Translations under genes and position numbers: made by a program
Shown here: piece after piece, positions 9,502 to 18,079 of the stretch
Layout of the letters: each line of letters starts with the position of its first letter
How positions within the stretch are numbered: the first letter of the stretch is position 1
From: JANXYW01 sp031400455
GTDB taxonomy: Bacteria > Chloroflexota > Dehalococcoidia > DSTF01 > JACRBR01
Direction of reading: 5' to 3'
NCBI GenBank assembly: GCA_031400455.1
Contig: JANNPX010000019.1
Span: forward strand, 62,001 to 126,000
DNA: 64,000 bases
Notes under the pieces: generated by a model
Database searches by the model: none
What the model was told of the DNA's origin: nothing
What the model saw: only the letters and a program-made list of their open reading frames with translations

Positions 9502-10203
9502 TTACGGCGTCTCCAGCGCATCATGCGGGGCGCAGTCAGGAAGCGCTGCGGTCGAGAGATACTTCGAGTACGCCCAGCCTGCCGGCTCGGTCTGGGTGTG
9601 GTACCAGCCGTAGCCGCTGGTGCTCGCTCCCGGCGCGTATGTGCCGGGCTCGGTGAGCACGAACTGGTCGACGGTGTTGATCGCGTTGTCGTCGAGCGAT
9701 GCGACGGGAGGCGCTGTCGTCGACGGGAGCGAGCGCAAGCGCAGCCCGTCGCCGTTCGCACACACGCGTACCTCGCCGGGCAAGGTGATGAGCGGGTAGG
9801 CTTGCTGCGCCGCGAACCAGAATTTCCACTCTCCATCGGCGGTGCGTCCGAGGACGCCTACGAACCCCGCGCCCGATGCCTCGCTGACACTCCAGACGGA
9901 GATCCCGCCCATGAGTGTGTCGATCGTGTTCGTCGCGCTCGCACATAGCGTGTTGGCGGGACAGGGCGACACCACCTGCGCGTTGAAGATCGCCCGAACC
10001 GCTGCTGCGGCCTTGTCTTCATCTGGAATTCGATCGTTGCCAGACGGGAACGGTGTACCGCTTGTCGCGGTAGCGGGCGATCCTGTCGCAGCTACGGTCG
10101 CGGTTCCCGTGGTTGGCGCGCTGGTGCTGGTCTTCATTCCTCCGCCGCCACCGCAGGCGGTAAGGAGCACCACGGCACACGCGAGCACGCTCAGTGTCTT
10201 CAT
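9502..10203 (-). CDS. putative lipoprotein with SH3-like C-terminal domain
   Basis: The signal MKTLSVLACAVVLLTAC ends in lipobox LTAC, then Gly and Thr/Ser/Pro-rich linker residues to about 55. The C-terminal half (ADGDGLRLRSLPS-like segment, here NGDGLRLRSLPST, to GYGWYHTQTEPAGWAYSKYL) resembles bacterial SH3 repeats, which bind cell-wall peptides or mediate contacts. AGGGAG lies 6 bases before the start. It follows the acyl-CoA dehydrogenase gene by 10 bases on the same strand, so the two may be co-transcribed although no functional link is evident. Confidence 0.65.
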   Translation of the reverse strand: MKTLSVLACAVVLLTACGGGGGMKTSTSAPTTGTATVAATGSPATATSGTPFPSGNDRIPDEDKAAAAVRAIFNAQVVSPCPANTLCASATNTIDTLMGGISVWSVSEASGAGFVGVLGRTADGEWKFWFAAQQAYPLITLPGEVRVCANGDGLRLRSLPSTTAPPVASLDDNAINTVDQFVLTEPGTYAPGASTSGYGWYHTQTEPAGWAYSKYLSTAALPDCAPHDALETP

Positions 10204-10213
10204 TCGCGACTCC

Positions 10214-12004
10214 CTAACCCAACGCCGATGGCGCGACTGGCTGATGGCGCACGATCTGCTCGAAGAACTCCAGCACGGTGCTGTCCGTTGAGGTGATGCC
10301 GCGGAGGGGGCGTGCGGTCAGGCGCGTCTCGACGAAGTAGCGGGCTACGACGGCCTTGCGGGCTGACTGCTTGTGCGCGAGTTCCCAGACGGCCTCCTCG
10401 ACGAGCAGGGCGGCTTGCGCGACGTCGGCCATGTAGTTCGAGAGGCGGCGCGCCTGGAGCAGGCGCACGTCCTGCGGCGCCTTCTCCAGCCAGGCGATCG
10501 CTTCCTTCACCTCATCGACGGACTTGCCGATCTGTGATGCGGTTCCCGTCAGCGACGGGTGCTCGGCGCCGCCGAGGGCGCGCTCGATGCGGGCGAAGAG
10601 CGCTTCGTCGGCGTGCTCCTTCATCATCGAGCGCAGCACGTCGAGGCAGATGATGTTCTCGGTACCCTCCCAAATCGTGTGGCACTGCGCGTCGCGCAAC
10701 TGGCGCGCGACGGGCCAATTCTCGATGTAGCCGTTGCCGCCGTGGATCTCGACCGCTTGCGACGCGAGATCGATGCCGCGGCGCGTGCAGCGCAGCTTCG
10801 CGAGCGGCACGAGGATGCGATACAGGCGCTGCGACTCGGCGTCGTGTCGGGCGCCCGCCTCGGCGGCCTCGAACGCGATCGCGCAGCCGGCTTCGACTTC
10901 GACCGCCATCTCGACGAGCGTTTCCTTGACGAGCGGGAACGACGCGATCGTCTGGCCGAAGGCCGTGCGGTGGTGCGCGTAGATTGCCGCTTCGACGAAG
11001 CTCCGCCGCATGATGCCGAGGCCCATGAGCGCGACGCCGAAGCGCGAGCCCTGCACCATCTCCATCATGCGGTTGACGCCGCGTCCGTCACGCGCGCCGC
11101 GATCGTCGTCGTCGCCGCGTTCTGCGCCCATCAGGTACGCCTCGGCGTCCTCGAAGTCGACCTCGCCGGTGGGCACGGCCTTCGTGCCCAGCTTGTCTTT
11201 CAGTCGGCGGATGTGGACTCCGTTGCGGCTGCCATCGGCGCGAAACTTCGGGATGAGGAACTGCGCGAGACCGGCGAGACCGGCGTTGGCGCCGTCCGGC
11301 CGCGCGAGCGTGAGGATCGCTTCCGCGTCGAGGTTCGAGCAGAACCACTTCGAGCCGGTGACGCGCCAGCCGTCCGCGGTCTTGCGCGCGGAACACTCGC
11401 TGCTCGCGAGATCGCTGCCGCCGCCGATCTCCGTCATGAACATTCCACCCGCCCATGCCTCGCCGAAGTCCATCGTAGTGAGATGCGGGAGGAATCGATC
11501 GCGGATCTCGGGGGGCGCGTGGCGGTTGACGATGCCGGCGGCGCTGCTCGTCATACCGATGCCGCACGCCATGCCGGTTTCGGCCTGGTTGAGGAAGTAG
11601 AGGAAGCCCGTGTTGATCACGGGCGGCAGGTGGCCGGCGCGCGTCTTGCGCACTTCGTCGGTCCAACGGAGGCCGAGGAAGCCGTTCTCCCAGAGGTCGC
11701 GCTTCGTGTCGATGGCGCTCTGGTGGTGGACGATCTCGTTGATCTCGTTGCCCCACGCGTCGTACTTCTCGAGGCGGGGCGGGTGCTTGTCGGTGATCTC
11801 TGCGCGCTCCGCCACGGGCCCGCCGATGACGCCGCCCATATTCCGGAGCTGCTGCTCCGCGAAGGCGCGATCTTCAGGCAGCGCCAGCCGCTCCACGAGC
11901 TGCTGGAGGTTCGGGTCGACGTCGTACCAGTTCAAGCCGATCGCGTTGTCGATCGCAGCGAAGTCGATGCCTTCGGCCGCGCTCGGCCGGTCCGTCGTCG
12001 TCAT
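10214..12004 (-). CDS. acyl-CoA dehydrogenase, AidB-like
   Basis: FAD-dependent dehydrogenase fold that oxidises acyl-CoA thioesters. It shows EAWAGGMFMTEIGGGSDL (FAD/substrate-binding motif), the middle domain segment GSKWFCSNLDAEAILTLARP, GFGVA-like SRFGVALMGLGIMRRSF, and the C-terminal QAVEIHGGNGYIENWPVARQLRDAQ with IWEGTENI. Length 597 from the ATG at 12004, longer than classical enzymes and close to the AidB-like branch with an extra C-terminal helical part. This start is preferred over 12064 because GAGGAAG precedes it. A short acidic Asp/Arg-rich insert (GDDDDRGARDGRG) is unusual. Substrate unknown. Confidence 0.9.
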   Translation of the reverse strand: MTTTDRPSAAEGIDFAAIDNAIGLNWYDVDPNLQQLVERLALPEDRAFAEQQLRNMGGVIGGPVAERAEITDKHPPRLEKYDAWGNEINEIVHHQSAIDTKRDLWENGFLGLRWTDEVRKTRAGHLPPVINTGFLYFLNQAETGMACGIGMTSSAAGIVNRHAPPEIRDRFLPHLTTMDFGEAWAGGMFMTEIGGGSDLASSECSARKTADGWRVTGSKWFCSNLDAEAILTLARPDGANAGLAGLAQFLIPKFRADGSRNGVHIRRLKDKLGTKAVPTGEVDFEDAEAYLMGAERGDDDDRGARDGRGVNRMMEMVQGSRFGVALMGLGIMRRSFVEAAIYAHHRTAFGQTIASFPLVKETLVEMAVEVEAGCAIAFEAAEAGARHDAESQRLYRILVPLAKLRCTRRGIDLASQAVEIHGGNGYIENWPVARQLRDAQCHTIWEGTENIICLDVLRSMMKEHADEALFARIERALGGAEHPSLTGTASQIGKSVDEVKEAIAWLEKAPQDVRLLQARRLSNYMADVAQAALLVEEAVWELAHKQSARKAVVARYFVETRLTARPLRGITSTDSTVLEFFEQIVRHQPVAPSALG

Positions 12005-12126
12005 GGTCGCTTCCTCAGCCGCATGTCCATCCCGAATCCACGCAATGATACCGCTCGCGGGCATGATCGAATGCCCCGTAAGCGTGGCGCTGAGGTACGA
12101 TTTCTGCCTGCGGAGGATGAGCTGAG

Positions 12127-12522
12127 ATGGCCCAGAAAGAGATCGAACTGATCCTGTTGCGCCAGTGGGCGAGCCACATGACGCTGCCCATCTGGGTCAC
12201 CGGGCTCAACGGCGACCTCATCTACTACAACGAGCCGGCTGAAGCGCTGCTGGGCGTGCGCTACGACGAAGCGGGCGAGATGCCGTTGGACGAGCTGACG
12301 GCGATGTTCCAGGTTGCCTCGGAGGACGGCTCGCCGCTTCAGCCGGGCGAGCTGCCCCTGGTGATCGCGCTCCGCGAGGGCAGGCCGGACCACAGGCGCA
12401 TCAAATATCGCGGTATGGATGGTCAGTGGCGGGACGTCGAGCTGACAGCGTTCCCCTTCGAAGGCGAAGGCCGGCGTCCGCTCGGCGCGGTAGCGATCTG
12501 GTGGGAGGTGCACGAAGGGTGA
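12127..12522 (+). CDS. single-domain PAS protein
   Basis: The 131 residues form one PAS sensor-like domain: LPIWVTGLNGDLIYYNEPAEALLG in the first half and WRDVELTAFPFEGEGRRPLGAVAIWWEV as the last strands. No output domain is attached. It overlaps the next gene (MBL fold) by 3 bases, so the two are translationally linked and may work together. GAGG and a purine-rich stretch precede the ATG, and a possible -10 (TACGAT) lies about 30 bases upstream. Confidence 0.8.
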   Translation: MAQKEIELILLRQWASHMTLPIWVTGLNGDLIYYNEPAEALLGVRYDEAGEMPLDELTAMFQVASEDGSPLQPGELPLVIALREGRPDHRRIKYRGMDGQWRDVELTAFPFEGEGRRPLGAVAIWWEVHEG

Positions 12523-13376
12523 AGATCACGCTTTGCGGCACCCGCGGATCGCTGGCTAACGCAGGGCCTGACACGGTGCGCTACGGCGGCAACACAGCAT
12601 GTGTAGAGGTGCATGGCAACGACGGCACGGTACTGATCCTCGACGCCGGAACGGGCATCCGTAGCGTCGGTGAGCGACTTGCGGCGAGCGTCTCACGTGT
12701 CGATCTGCTGCTTACGCATCTGCACATGGACCACATCCAGGGCCTCGGGTTCTTCAAGCCGCTGTACACGCCCGATCTCGATGTACACATCTGGGGACCG
12801 CCGTCGACGACGATGGACATGCGGCACCGCCTCACCCGCTATCTCTCGCCGCCGCTCTTTCCCGTGCGGATACGCGATCTTCCGTGCCGACTGACGCTGC
12901 ACGACATCACGCGGGAGCGGTTTCACATCGGCGGGTTCGAAATCATGGCGGATATGGTCTGTCATCCCGGTCCGACCGTCGCGTACCGCCTGACGGAGGG
13001 CGGTCTCTCGTTCACGTATATGCCCGACCACGAACCGGCACTGGCGACCGGTGCGCTGCCGAGCGATCCGGACTGGACGTCGGGGTTTGCGCTCGCGGCC
13101 GGGGCGGATCTGCTCATCCATGACACGCAGTACCGCGACGACGAGTACGCCGAACACGTCGGCTGGGGCCACAGTTCGGTATCGCAGGCGCTCAGCTTCG
13201 CGCGCGCAACCGGCGTCGCACATCTCGTCACCTTCCACCACGATCCCTCGCACGACGATGACGCGCTCGACCGCATGTTCGCCGAGGCCCGCAACGGCGG
13301 CGCGCTTCCGTTCGCGCTCACGGCGGGAACGGAAGGCGCGGTGTTCGACCTCCCGGCCGTTGCGGGTGGCGCGTAG
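12519..13376 (+). CDS. MBL-fold metallohydrolase
   Basis: Starts at GTG inside the stop of the PAS gene (GTGA). The beta-lactamase-fold signature HLHMDHIQG (about residues 69-77) supplies the metal ligands, with later conserved His in MVCHPGPTVAY, DTQYRDDEY and GWGHSS plus FHHDPSHDDD. The CGTRGS N-terminus and the spaced HHDP motif resemble the phosphodiesterase/RNase Z-like subgroup that acts on phosphoesters, including cyclic nucleotides. Length 285. A PAS sensor coupled to a predicted phosphodiesterase suggests a signalling pair, but that is inference. Confidence 0.83.
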   Translation: MKITLCGTRGSLANAGPDTVRYGGNTACVEVHGNDGTVLILDAGTGIRSVGERLAASVSRVDLLLTHLHMDHIQGLGFFKPLYTPDLDVHIWGPPSTTMDMRHRLTRYLSPPLFPVRIRDLPCRLTLHDITRERFHIGGFEIMADMVCHPGPTVAYRLTEGGLSFTYMPDHEPALATGALPSDPDWTSGFALAAGADLLIHDTQYRDDEYAEHVGWGHSSVSQALSFARATGVAHLVTFHHDPSHDDDALDRMFAEARNGGALPFALTAGTEGAVFDLPAVAGGA

Positions 13377-13403
13377 CCGCCGCAGCCGTCATCGTTTGCG
13401 CGG

Positions 13404-14165
13404 ATGGAACTACTCGAATACGCCGGTCTGCTTGCTGCGGCGTTCGTCGCTGGCGCGATTAACGCGGTCGCAGGCGGCGGGTCGCTGATCAGCTTCCCGG
13501 CGCTGATCGCCTTTGGCTATCCATCGAAGACCGCGAACGTCACGAACACCGTGGCGCTCTGGCCCGGATACGTCGGCGGCTCGCTGGGCTACCGGCAAGA
13601 ACTGAAGGGCCAGCGCGGGCGGCTGATCCAACTCGCCATCCCGAACGTGGCCGGCGCAGCCGTCGGGACGGTGATCCTGCTGCTCACGCCGGCGTCCGCC
13701 TTCGACGCGGTGGTGCCGTTCCTCATCCTGTTCGCGTGCGGGTTGATGGCATTCCAGGACCAAATCGGCGCGTACACGCAGCATCACCGCGCCACGTTCA
13801 CCGAGACGGGGCAGATGCCGTGGCCTGTCATGGTGTCGATGTTTCTGGCCGGAACCTACGGCGCGTACTTCGGCGCGGCGCTCGGCATCATGACCCTGGC
13901 GGTATTCACCATCTTTCTCGCCGAAGACATCCAGCGGCTGAATGCGCTCAAGGGCGTGAGTTCGCTGATTATCAACGCCGTCGCGGTCGTCGGGTTCATG
14001 CTGTTCGGCCCGGTGCGGTGGCTGCCCGCTGCGGTCATGGCGGTCGGCGCACTCGGCGGCGGCTACCTCGGCGTCGGCGTCGCACGCCGTCTCGGCCGGA
14101 CGTGGCTGCGCGTCGCTGTCATCAGCTACGGCCTGGTCGTCGTGGTGATCCTGTTTGTGCGCTGA
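13404..14165 (+). CDS. TauE/SafE family permease
   Basis: Multi-spanning membrane protein (about seven to eight helices in 253 residues) of the sulfite/anion exporter family. Typical features are the N-terminal AGAINAVAGGGSLISFPAL motif and its pseudo-repeat around residue 150 (FLAGTYGAYFGAALGIMTL). Family members move sulfite, sulfoacetate or other small organic anions; nothing nearby names the substrate. It starts 27 bases after the MBL gene and may belong to the same transcript. Confidence 0.87.
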   Translation: MELLEYAGLLAAAFVAGAINAVAGGGSLISFPALIAFGYPSKTANVTNTVALWPGYVGGSLGYRQELKGQRGRLIQLAIPNVAGAAVGTVILLLTPASAFDAVVPFLILFACGLMAFQDQIGAYTQHHRATFTETGQMPWPVMVSMFLAGTYGAYFGAALGIMTLAVFTIFLAEDIQRLNALKGVSSLIINAVAVVGFMLFGPVRWLPAAVMAVGALGGGYLGVGVARRLGRTWLRVAVISYGLVVVVILFVR

Positions 14166-14239
14166 CGGATGACCGCCGCGCGCGACGGGAGTATGATTGA
14201 GACCCGCGCCGGAGCAGGCCGCACAAGACGGAGGACAGC

Positions 14240-15427
14240 ATGATCGACACAACTCAGTTGGCCGCGAAGCCCGAAGATCTCGGCATCGAGAGCGAGCGGC
14301 TCGAAATGGTGTTCGCACGCGCCAAGCGCGACGTCGACGACGGGATCGTGCCCAGCGCGCAGGTCGCGGTCGCCCGTCATGGCAAGCTGGCGGGGATGCG
14401 GACGTACGGCTCGGCGGTGCAGGGCGGCGCCGCGAAGCCGGCGACGGACGACACGCTGTACCATTTCTTCTCGTCAACGAAGGCCGTCGTCTCTGCGGCG
14501 GTGTGGATGCTCTTCGATGAGGGTCAGTTGCGCCTCGATGAGAAGGTGTCGGACATCATCCCGGAGTTTGGTACGAACGGGAAAGACGCGATTGACATCG
14601 AGACGCTGATGCTGCACGCGGGTGGGTTCCCGCTAGCGCCCTTCGCCGCCGAGAAGTGGACCGACCGTGCGGCGTTGCTCCGCGCTTTCAGCGAGTGGCG
14701 GCTCAACTGGCCCGTCGATAGCCAGTTTCAGTATCACGCCACGTCGATGCACTGGGTGCTCTCGGAGATCATCGAGCGGCGCGGCGGCCTGCCGTGGAAG
14801 CGGTTCATCGCCGAGCGGCTCACCGGTCCGATGGGCCTCGATGAGTTGTTCCTCGGCTGCCCGCCGGAGGAACAGCACCGCGTCGCGGACGTCGTCTACG
14901 TCACCGAGCCCGTCGAGCCGCCCGGTGGCTGGGGCGAGGTGACGCCTGAGGCGATCTTGCGCTTCAACCAGCCGGCGGTTCGCGCAGCGGGCGTGCCCGG
15001 TGGGGGCGCCGTCGCATCGGCTGCGACGATGGCGCTCTTCTACCAGCCGCTCATCAACGGCGGCGAGACGGCGGATGGCACGCGCATCATGCCGCAGAGC
15101 GCGATCGAATTCGGCACGAAGGTCCGCGCGCGGCCGCACCACATCGATCTGGGGATGAAGCTCGTCGATCCGACGCTCGATCTCAACACGAACCGCGCGC
15201 TCGGTGTCGTGGTTGCCGGCGGCGACGGACTGGCGGCGTATCGCGGCTTCGGTCGCACGTGTTCGGCGCGCGCCTTCGGGCACGGTGGCGCCGGCGGGCA
15301 GATCGCCTGGGGCGACCCGGAGACCGGTATCAGCGTCGGATATGCCACCAACGGCTTCGTCGACGCGATGACGATGGGTCGGCGGGTCACCGCCATCAGC
15401 AGCCTGGCCGCTAACTGCGCGGGGTGA
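14240..15427 (+). CDS. serine beta-lactamase-like hydrolase
   Basis: Penicillin-binding/class C beta-lactamase fold. The active-site Ser-x-x-Lys is SSTK (about residues 77-80), the YxN-like tyrosine lies in YHATSMHWVL, and the C-terminal HGGAGG takes the place of the KTG motif. Many such proteins are esterases or peptidases rather than drug-resistance enzymes, and the HGG form favours an esterase-type role. Length 395. No signal peptide is visible, so it is probably cytoplasmic. GGAGG lies just before the ATG. Confidence 0.85.
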   Translation: MIDTTQLAAKPEDLGIESERLEMVFARAKRDVDDGIVPSAQVAVARHGKLAGMRTYGSAVQGGAAKPATDDTLYHFFSSTKAVVSAAVWMLFDEGQLRLDEKVSDIIPEFGTNGKDAIDIETLMLHAGGFPLAPFAAEKWTDRAALLRAFSEWRLNWPVDSQFQYHATSMHWVLSEIIERRGGLPWKRFIAERLTGPMGLDELFLGCPPEEQHRVADVVYVTEPVEPPGGWGEVTPEAILRFNQPAVRAAGVPGGGAVASAATMALFYQPLINGGETADGTRIMPQSAIEFGTKVRARPHHIDLGMKLVDPTLDLNTNRALGVVVAGGDGLAAYRGFGRTCSARAFGHGGAGGQIAWGDPETGISVGYATNGFVDAMTMGRRVTAISSLAANCAG

Positions 15428-15520
15428 CGGGCCGCGAAGATCATGAGGCGCCGACGGCTAGCTACGCCGCCAATGCGGACACCGTTGTGCAGCCCGCTCT
15501 GTGTACTCGGATCAGAGCAC

Positions 15521-15540
15521 GCGCGGACTTTAGTCCGCGC
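15521..15540. repeat. intergenic palindrome, family B
   Basis: GCGCGGACT-TT-AGTCCGCGC is a perfect stem-loop between two convergent genes. Related palindromes with GGGCTTTCAGCCC cores lie at 34885 and 41913. Confidence 0.65.
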
Positions 15541-15588
15541 TACGGGCCAAGGGCGGCCGTCCCGCTGCGTGTACCACGGATCGCCCCG

Positions 15589-16724
15589 CTACTTCGGTAC
15601 CAGGCGGTAGATCTCGTTGTTCGCGGTCACGATGTAGAGTTCGCCGTCCTTGTCCTGCGCGAAGGACGTGATCGACGTTCCGGTGTCCGCGATCGGGATT
15701 GCCGGAGCATCTGCGCTGGCGGTATCGACCGCCCACACGCGGCCCGTGCAGTAGTCACCGTACACGTACCAGCCGAAGAGTTCCGGCATAGCGGCACCAC
15801 GGTATACGAACCCGCCGGTGATCGCGCATCCGAATTCGTGGCTGTACTCGATGCGGGGAGCGACCAGTCCGGCGCCGTTGCAGCTCTCGGCTGGCTCGTA
15901 ACAGTGGAAGCCCTCGGTGACCTTCCAGCCGTAGTTTCCGCCGGCGTCGATGCGGTCGACTTCTTCCCACGCGTCCTGACCGACATCGCCCGCCCAGAGC
16001 TCTCCCGTTGCCGGGTCGAAGTTGATGCGCCAGGGATTGCGGAGTCCCAGCGCGTAGATCTCGCCCCGCGCGTCGTGCCCTACAAACGGATTGTCGGGCG
16101 GTATCGCGTAGCCCACGCCCGAGACATCGAGCCGGAGGATCTTCCCGTGCAGCGAGTCGAATCGCTGGGCGTACCCTGACGGGTCGCCTGCCGATCCGCC
16201 ATCGCCGATCCCGGCGTACAACATGCCGTCCGGCCCGAACGCCAGCGCCCCCCATCGTGGTTCTGAAACGGCTGGTTGATCTCGAGCAACACCTGCTCGG
16301 AGGCGAGATCGGCCGTATCGCCATGGGCGACGAAGCGCGAGATGCGGTTCCGCATCGGACCGCCAACGGTGTAGTAGATGTAGAATCGGCCGCTCGTGGC
16401 GTAGTCGGGCGAGTACGCCAGGCCGAGCAACCCCTGCTCGGGGCCCGGATTCGGGATCATGCGATCGCGAATGTCGAGGAACACGGTGGGCGCCACAGCC
16501 TTATCGGCTAGATTCGCGCGACGGATGACGCCGTCCTGCGTCAGAAGCAACGCGTATTCGGCGTCGCCCGGCACGGCCTGCAGCCCGATCATGTTACTGA
16601 ACCGCAACTGGGGGAACGCGGGCGCGATCGTGTAGCCGTTCGCCTTGGGGCAGGCGGTGAGGAACAGGCCCGCGGCGGCGAGCACGGCGACGAATCCAGG
16701 CAGCTTCCTCAGAGAGTTCATCAT
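15589..16724 (-). pseudogene. glucose/sorbosone dehydrogenase family lipoprotein, frameshifted
   Basis: The two halves of one protein lie in different frames. The first half (from 16724) has a lipoprotein signal ending LFLTAC, then GLQAVPGDAEYALLLTQDG, GLLGLAYSPDY and INQPFQNHDGG. The second half, 15589-16224, continues GMLYAGIGDGGSAGDP, ALGLRNPWRINFDP and GEIYALG up to YRLVPK. The break is at a run of six C on the plus strand (16248-16253); one more base would give the family sequence NHDGGALAFGPDGMLY. Such PQQ-type beta-propeller enzymes oxidise sugars outside the cell. Either a real mutation or a homopolymer sequencing error. If intact it would be about 378 residues. Confidence 0.8.
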
Positions 16725-16789
16725 TCCGGCCTCTCGACCAGCCACAGCGTAGCGCAACGTTAACGTCGCGAATCCGACGCGACGCCACA

Positions 16790-16827
16790 TTTACGCTCCA
16801 TTAATGGCTGTTAATCACCCGTTAATG
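16790..16827 (+). promoter_or_regulatory. Pho-box-like direct repeats
   Basis: TTTACG (16790), TTAATG (16801), TTAATC (16811) and TTAATG (16822) recur at 11, 10 and 11 bases. This matches the spacing and partly the sequence of PhoP boxes in Bacillus (TTAACA-like repeats every 11 bases). It lies directly upstream of pstS, between it and the divergent sugar dehydrogenase gene. Confidence 0.6.
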
Positions 16828-16920
16828 AGGGCTCACTAGGCTGCGATCGACTGAGTTGGTGGGAGTTGGGCGCTCGCCGGAGGCGGGCTAGATCACCGGC
16901 TAAGGCCGGAAGGAGCAAGG

Positions 16921-17997
16921 ATGAACATAACGAAACGAACCTGGAGAGCGGGCCGGCTTGCAGGGATAGCGCTGGCGCTCGGCGCGGTGAGTATGGTTGC
17001 GTTCGCGGCGTGTGGTGATGACGCCGACAGCGACAAGACGCCGACCAAGTCGGCGGCGACGACGCCGGCATCGGGTGCGACATCAGCCGCTACGAAGCCG
17101 GCAGCGGCCGACTATTCGGCCCTATCTGGCAACGTAGTCGTCGATGGATCCAGTACCGTGGGCCCGATCGCCGAGGCCGCCGCCGAAGAATTCGGCAAGG
17201 TGAGCAAGGTGAAGGTGTCCGTCGGCATCTCGGGTACGAGCGGCGGCTTCGAGAAGTTCTGCAAGGGCGAGACAGATATCAGTGATGCCTCGCGCCCCGT
17301 TAAGGACACCGAGAAGACGGCGTGCGCAGGTGCGGGGGTCGAGTTCATTGAACTGAAGATTGCCATCGATGGCTTGACCGTCGTGGCGAACCCGGACAAC
17401 ACGTGGGCAACGTGCCTCACGTGGTCGCAGATGCGCAAGATCTTCGACCAGGGCAGCACGGTGAACAATTGGAACCAGGTGGACCCGAGCTTCCCCGACC
17501 AGGCGCTGAAGATATACAGCCCCGGCGCGGATTCCGGGACGTTCGACTTCTTCACGGAAGAGATCAACGGGAAGGTCGACCAGTTTCGTAACGACGCCGG
17601 CGTGACCTTCAGCGAGGACGACAACGTGCTCGTGCAGGGTGTCGGCCGCGACAAGGGCGCCATCGGCTACTTCGGCTACGCGTACTTCGCGGAGAACGAA
17701 GACAAGCTGAAGGCGATCGAGGTGGATAAGGACCAGGACTCCAAGGGTGTGGCTGTCGCGACGGACAAGCGCAAGGGGTGCATCGCGCCCAGTGACAGCA
17801 CCGTGCTGGACAACAGCTACTCGCTGTCGCGGCCGCTGTTCATGTACGTGAACAAGAAGTCGCTCGCCGAGAAGCCGCAGGTAAAAGCCTTCCTACAGTT
17901 CGTTCTGACGAACCCCCAGTTAGTGGCCGATGTGGACTACGTAGAGGTTCCGGAGGCCGACTACACGGCAGGTTTGAGCAAGCTGGGCGCCAACTAG
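16921..17997 (+). CDS. pstS: phosphate-binding lipoprotein PstS
   Basis: Binds phosphate outside the cell and hands it to the PstCA channel. An N-terminal signal ends in the lipobox AFAAC (about residue 31), followed by a Thr/Ala/Ser-rich tether. The phosphate-binding motifs are clear: DGSSTVGPI, VGISGTSGGFEKFC and SPGADSGTFDFF. Length 358. GGAAGGAG precedes the ATG. It heads the pst cluster and is preceded by Pho-box-like repeats, so induction by phosphate starvation through the regulator pair encoded downstream is likely. Confidence 0.96.
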   Translation: MNITKRTWRAGRLAGIALALGAVSMVAFAACGDDADSDKTPTKSAATTPASGATSAATKPAAADYSALSGNVVVDGSSTVGPIAEAAAEEFGKVSKVKVSVGISGTSGGFEKFCKGETDISDASRPVKDTEKTACAGAGVEFIELKIAIDGLTVVANPDNTWATCLTWSQMRKIFDQGSTVNNWNQVDPSFPDQALKIYSPGADSGTFDFFTEEINGKVDQFRNDAGVTFSEDDNVLVQGVGRDKGAIGYFGYAYFAENEDKLKAIEVDKDQDSKGVAVATDKRKGCIAPSDSTVLDNSYSLSRPLFMYVNKKSLAEKPQVKAFLQFVLTNPQLVADVDYVEVPEADYTAGLSKLGAN

Positions 17998-18024
17998 CGT
18001 CAATTCGACCGCTCGTGCATGATG

Positions 18025-18056
18025 GTCCCGGCGTCCGCAAGCGCGGGCGCCGGGAC
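18025..18056 (+). other. hairpin between pstS and pstC
   Basis: GTCCCGGCG and CGCCGGGAC form a 9-bp perfect stem in the 82-base gap. No T-run follows, so it is more likely an mRNA-stabilising or partial-attenuation structure that keeps PstS in excess over the permease. Confidence 0.5.
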
Positions 18057-18079
18057 GCTGCACACCATGGAGATTGAGC

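Noticed and set aside
10559..12151. 530-codon frame opposite the acyl-CoA dehydrogenase gene
   Set aside because: No family signature and composition typical of an antisense shadow; the dehydrogenase has all its motifs and a ribosome site.
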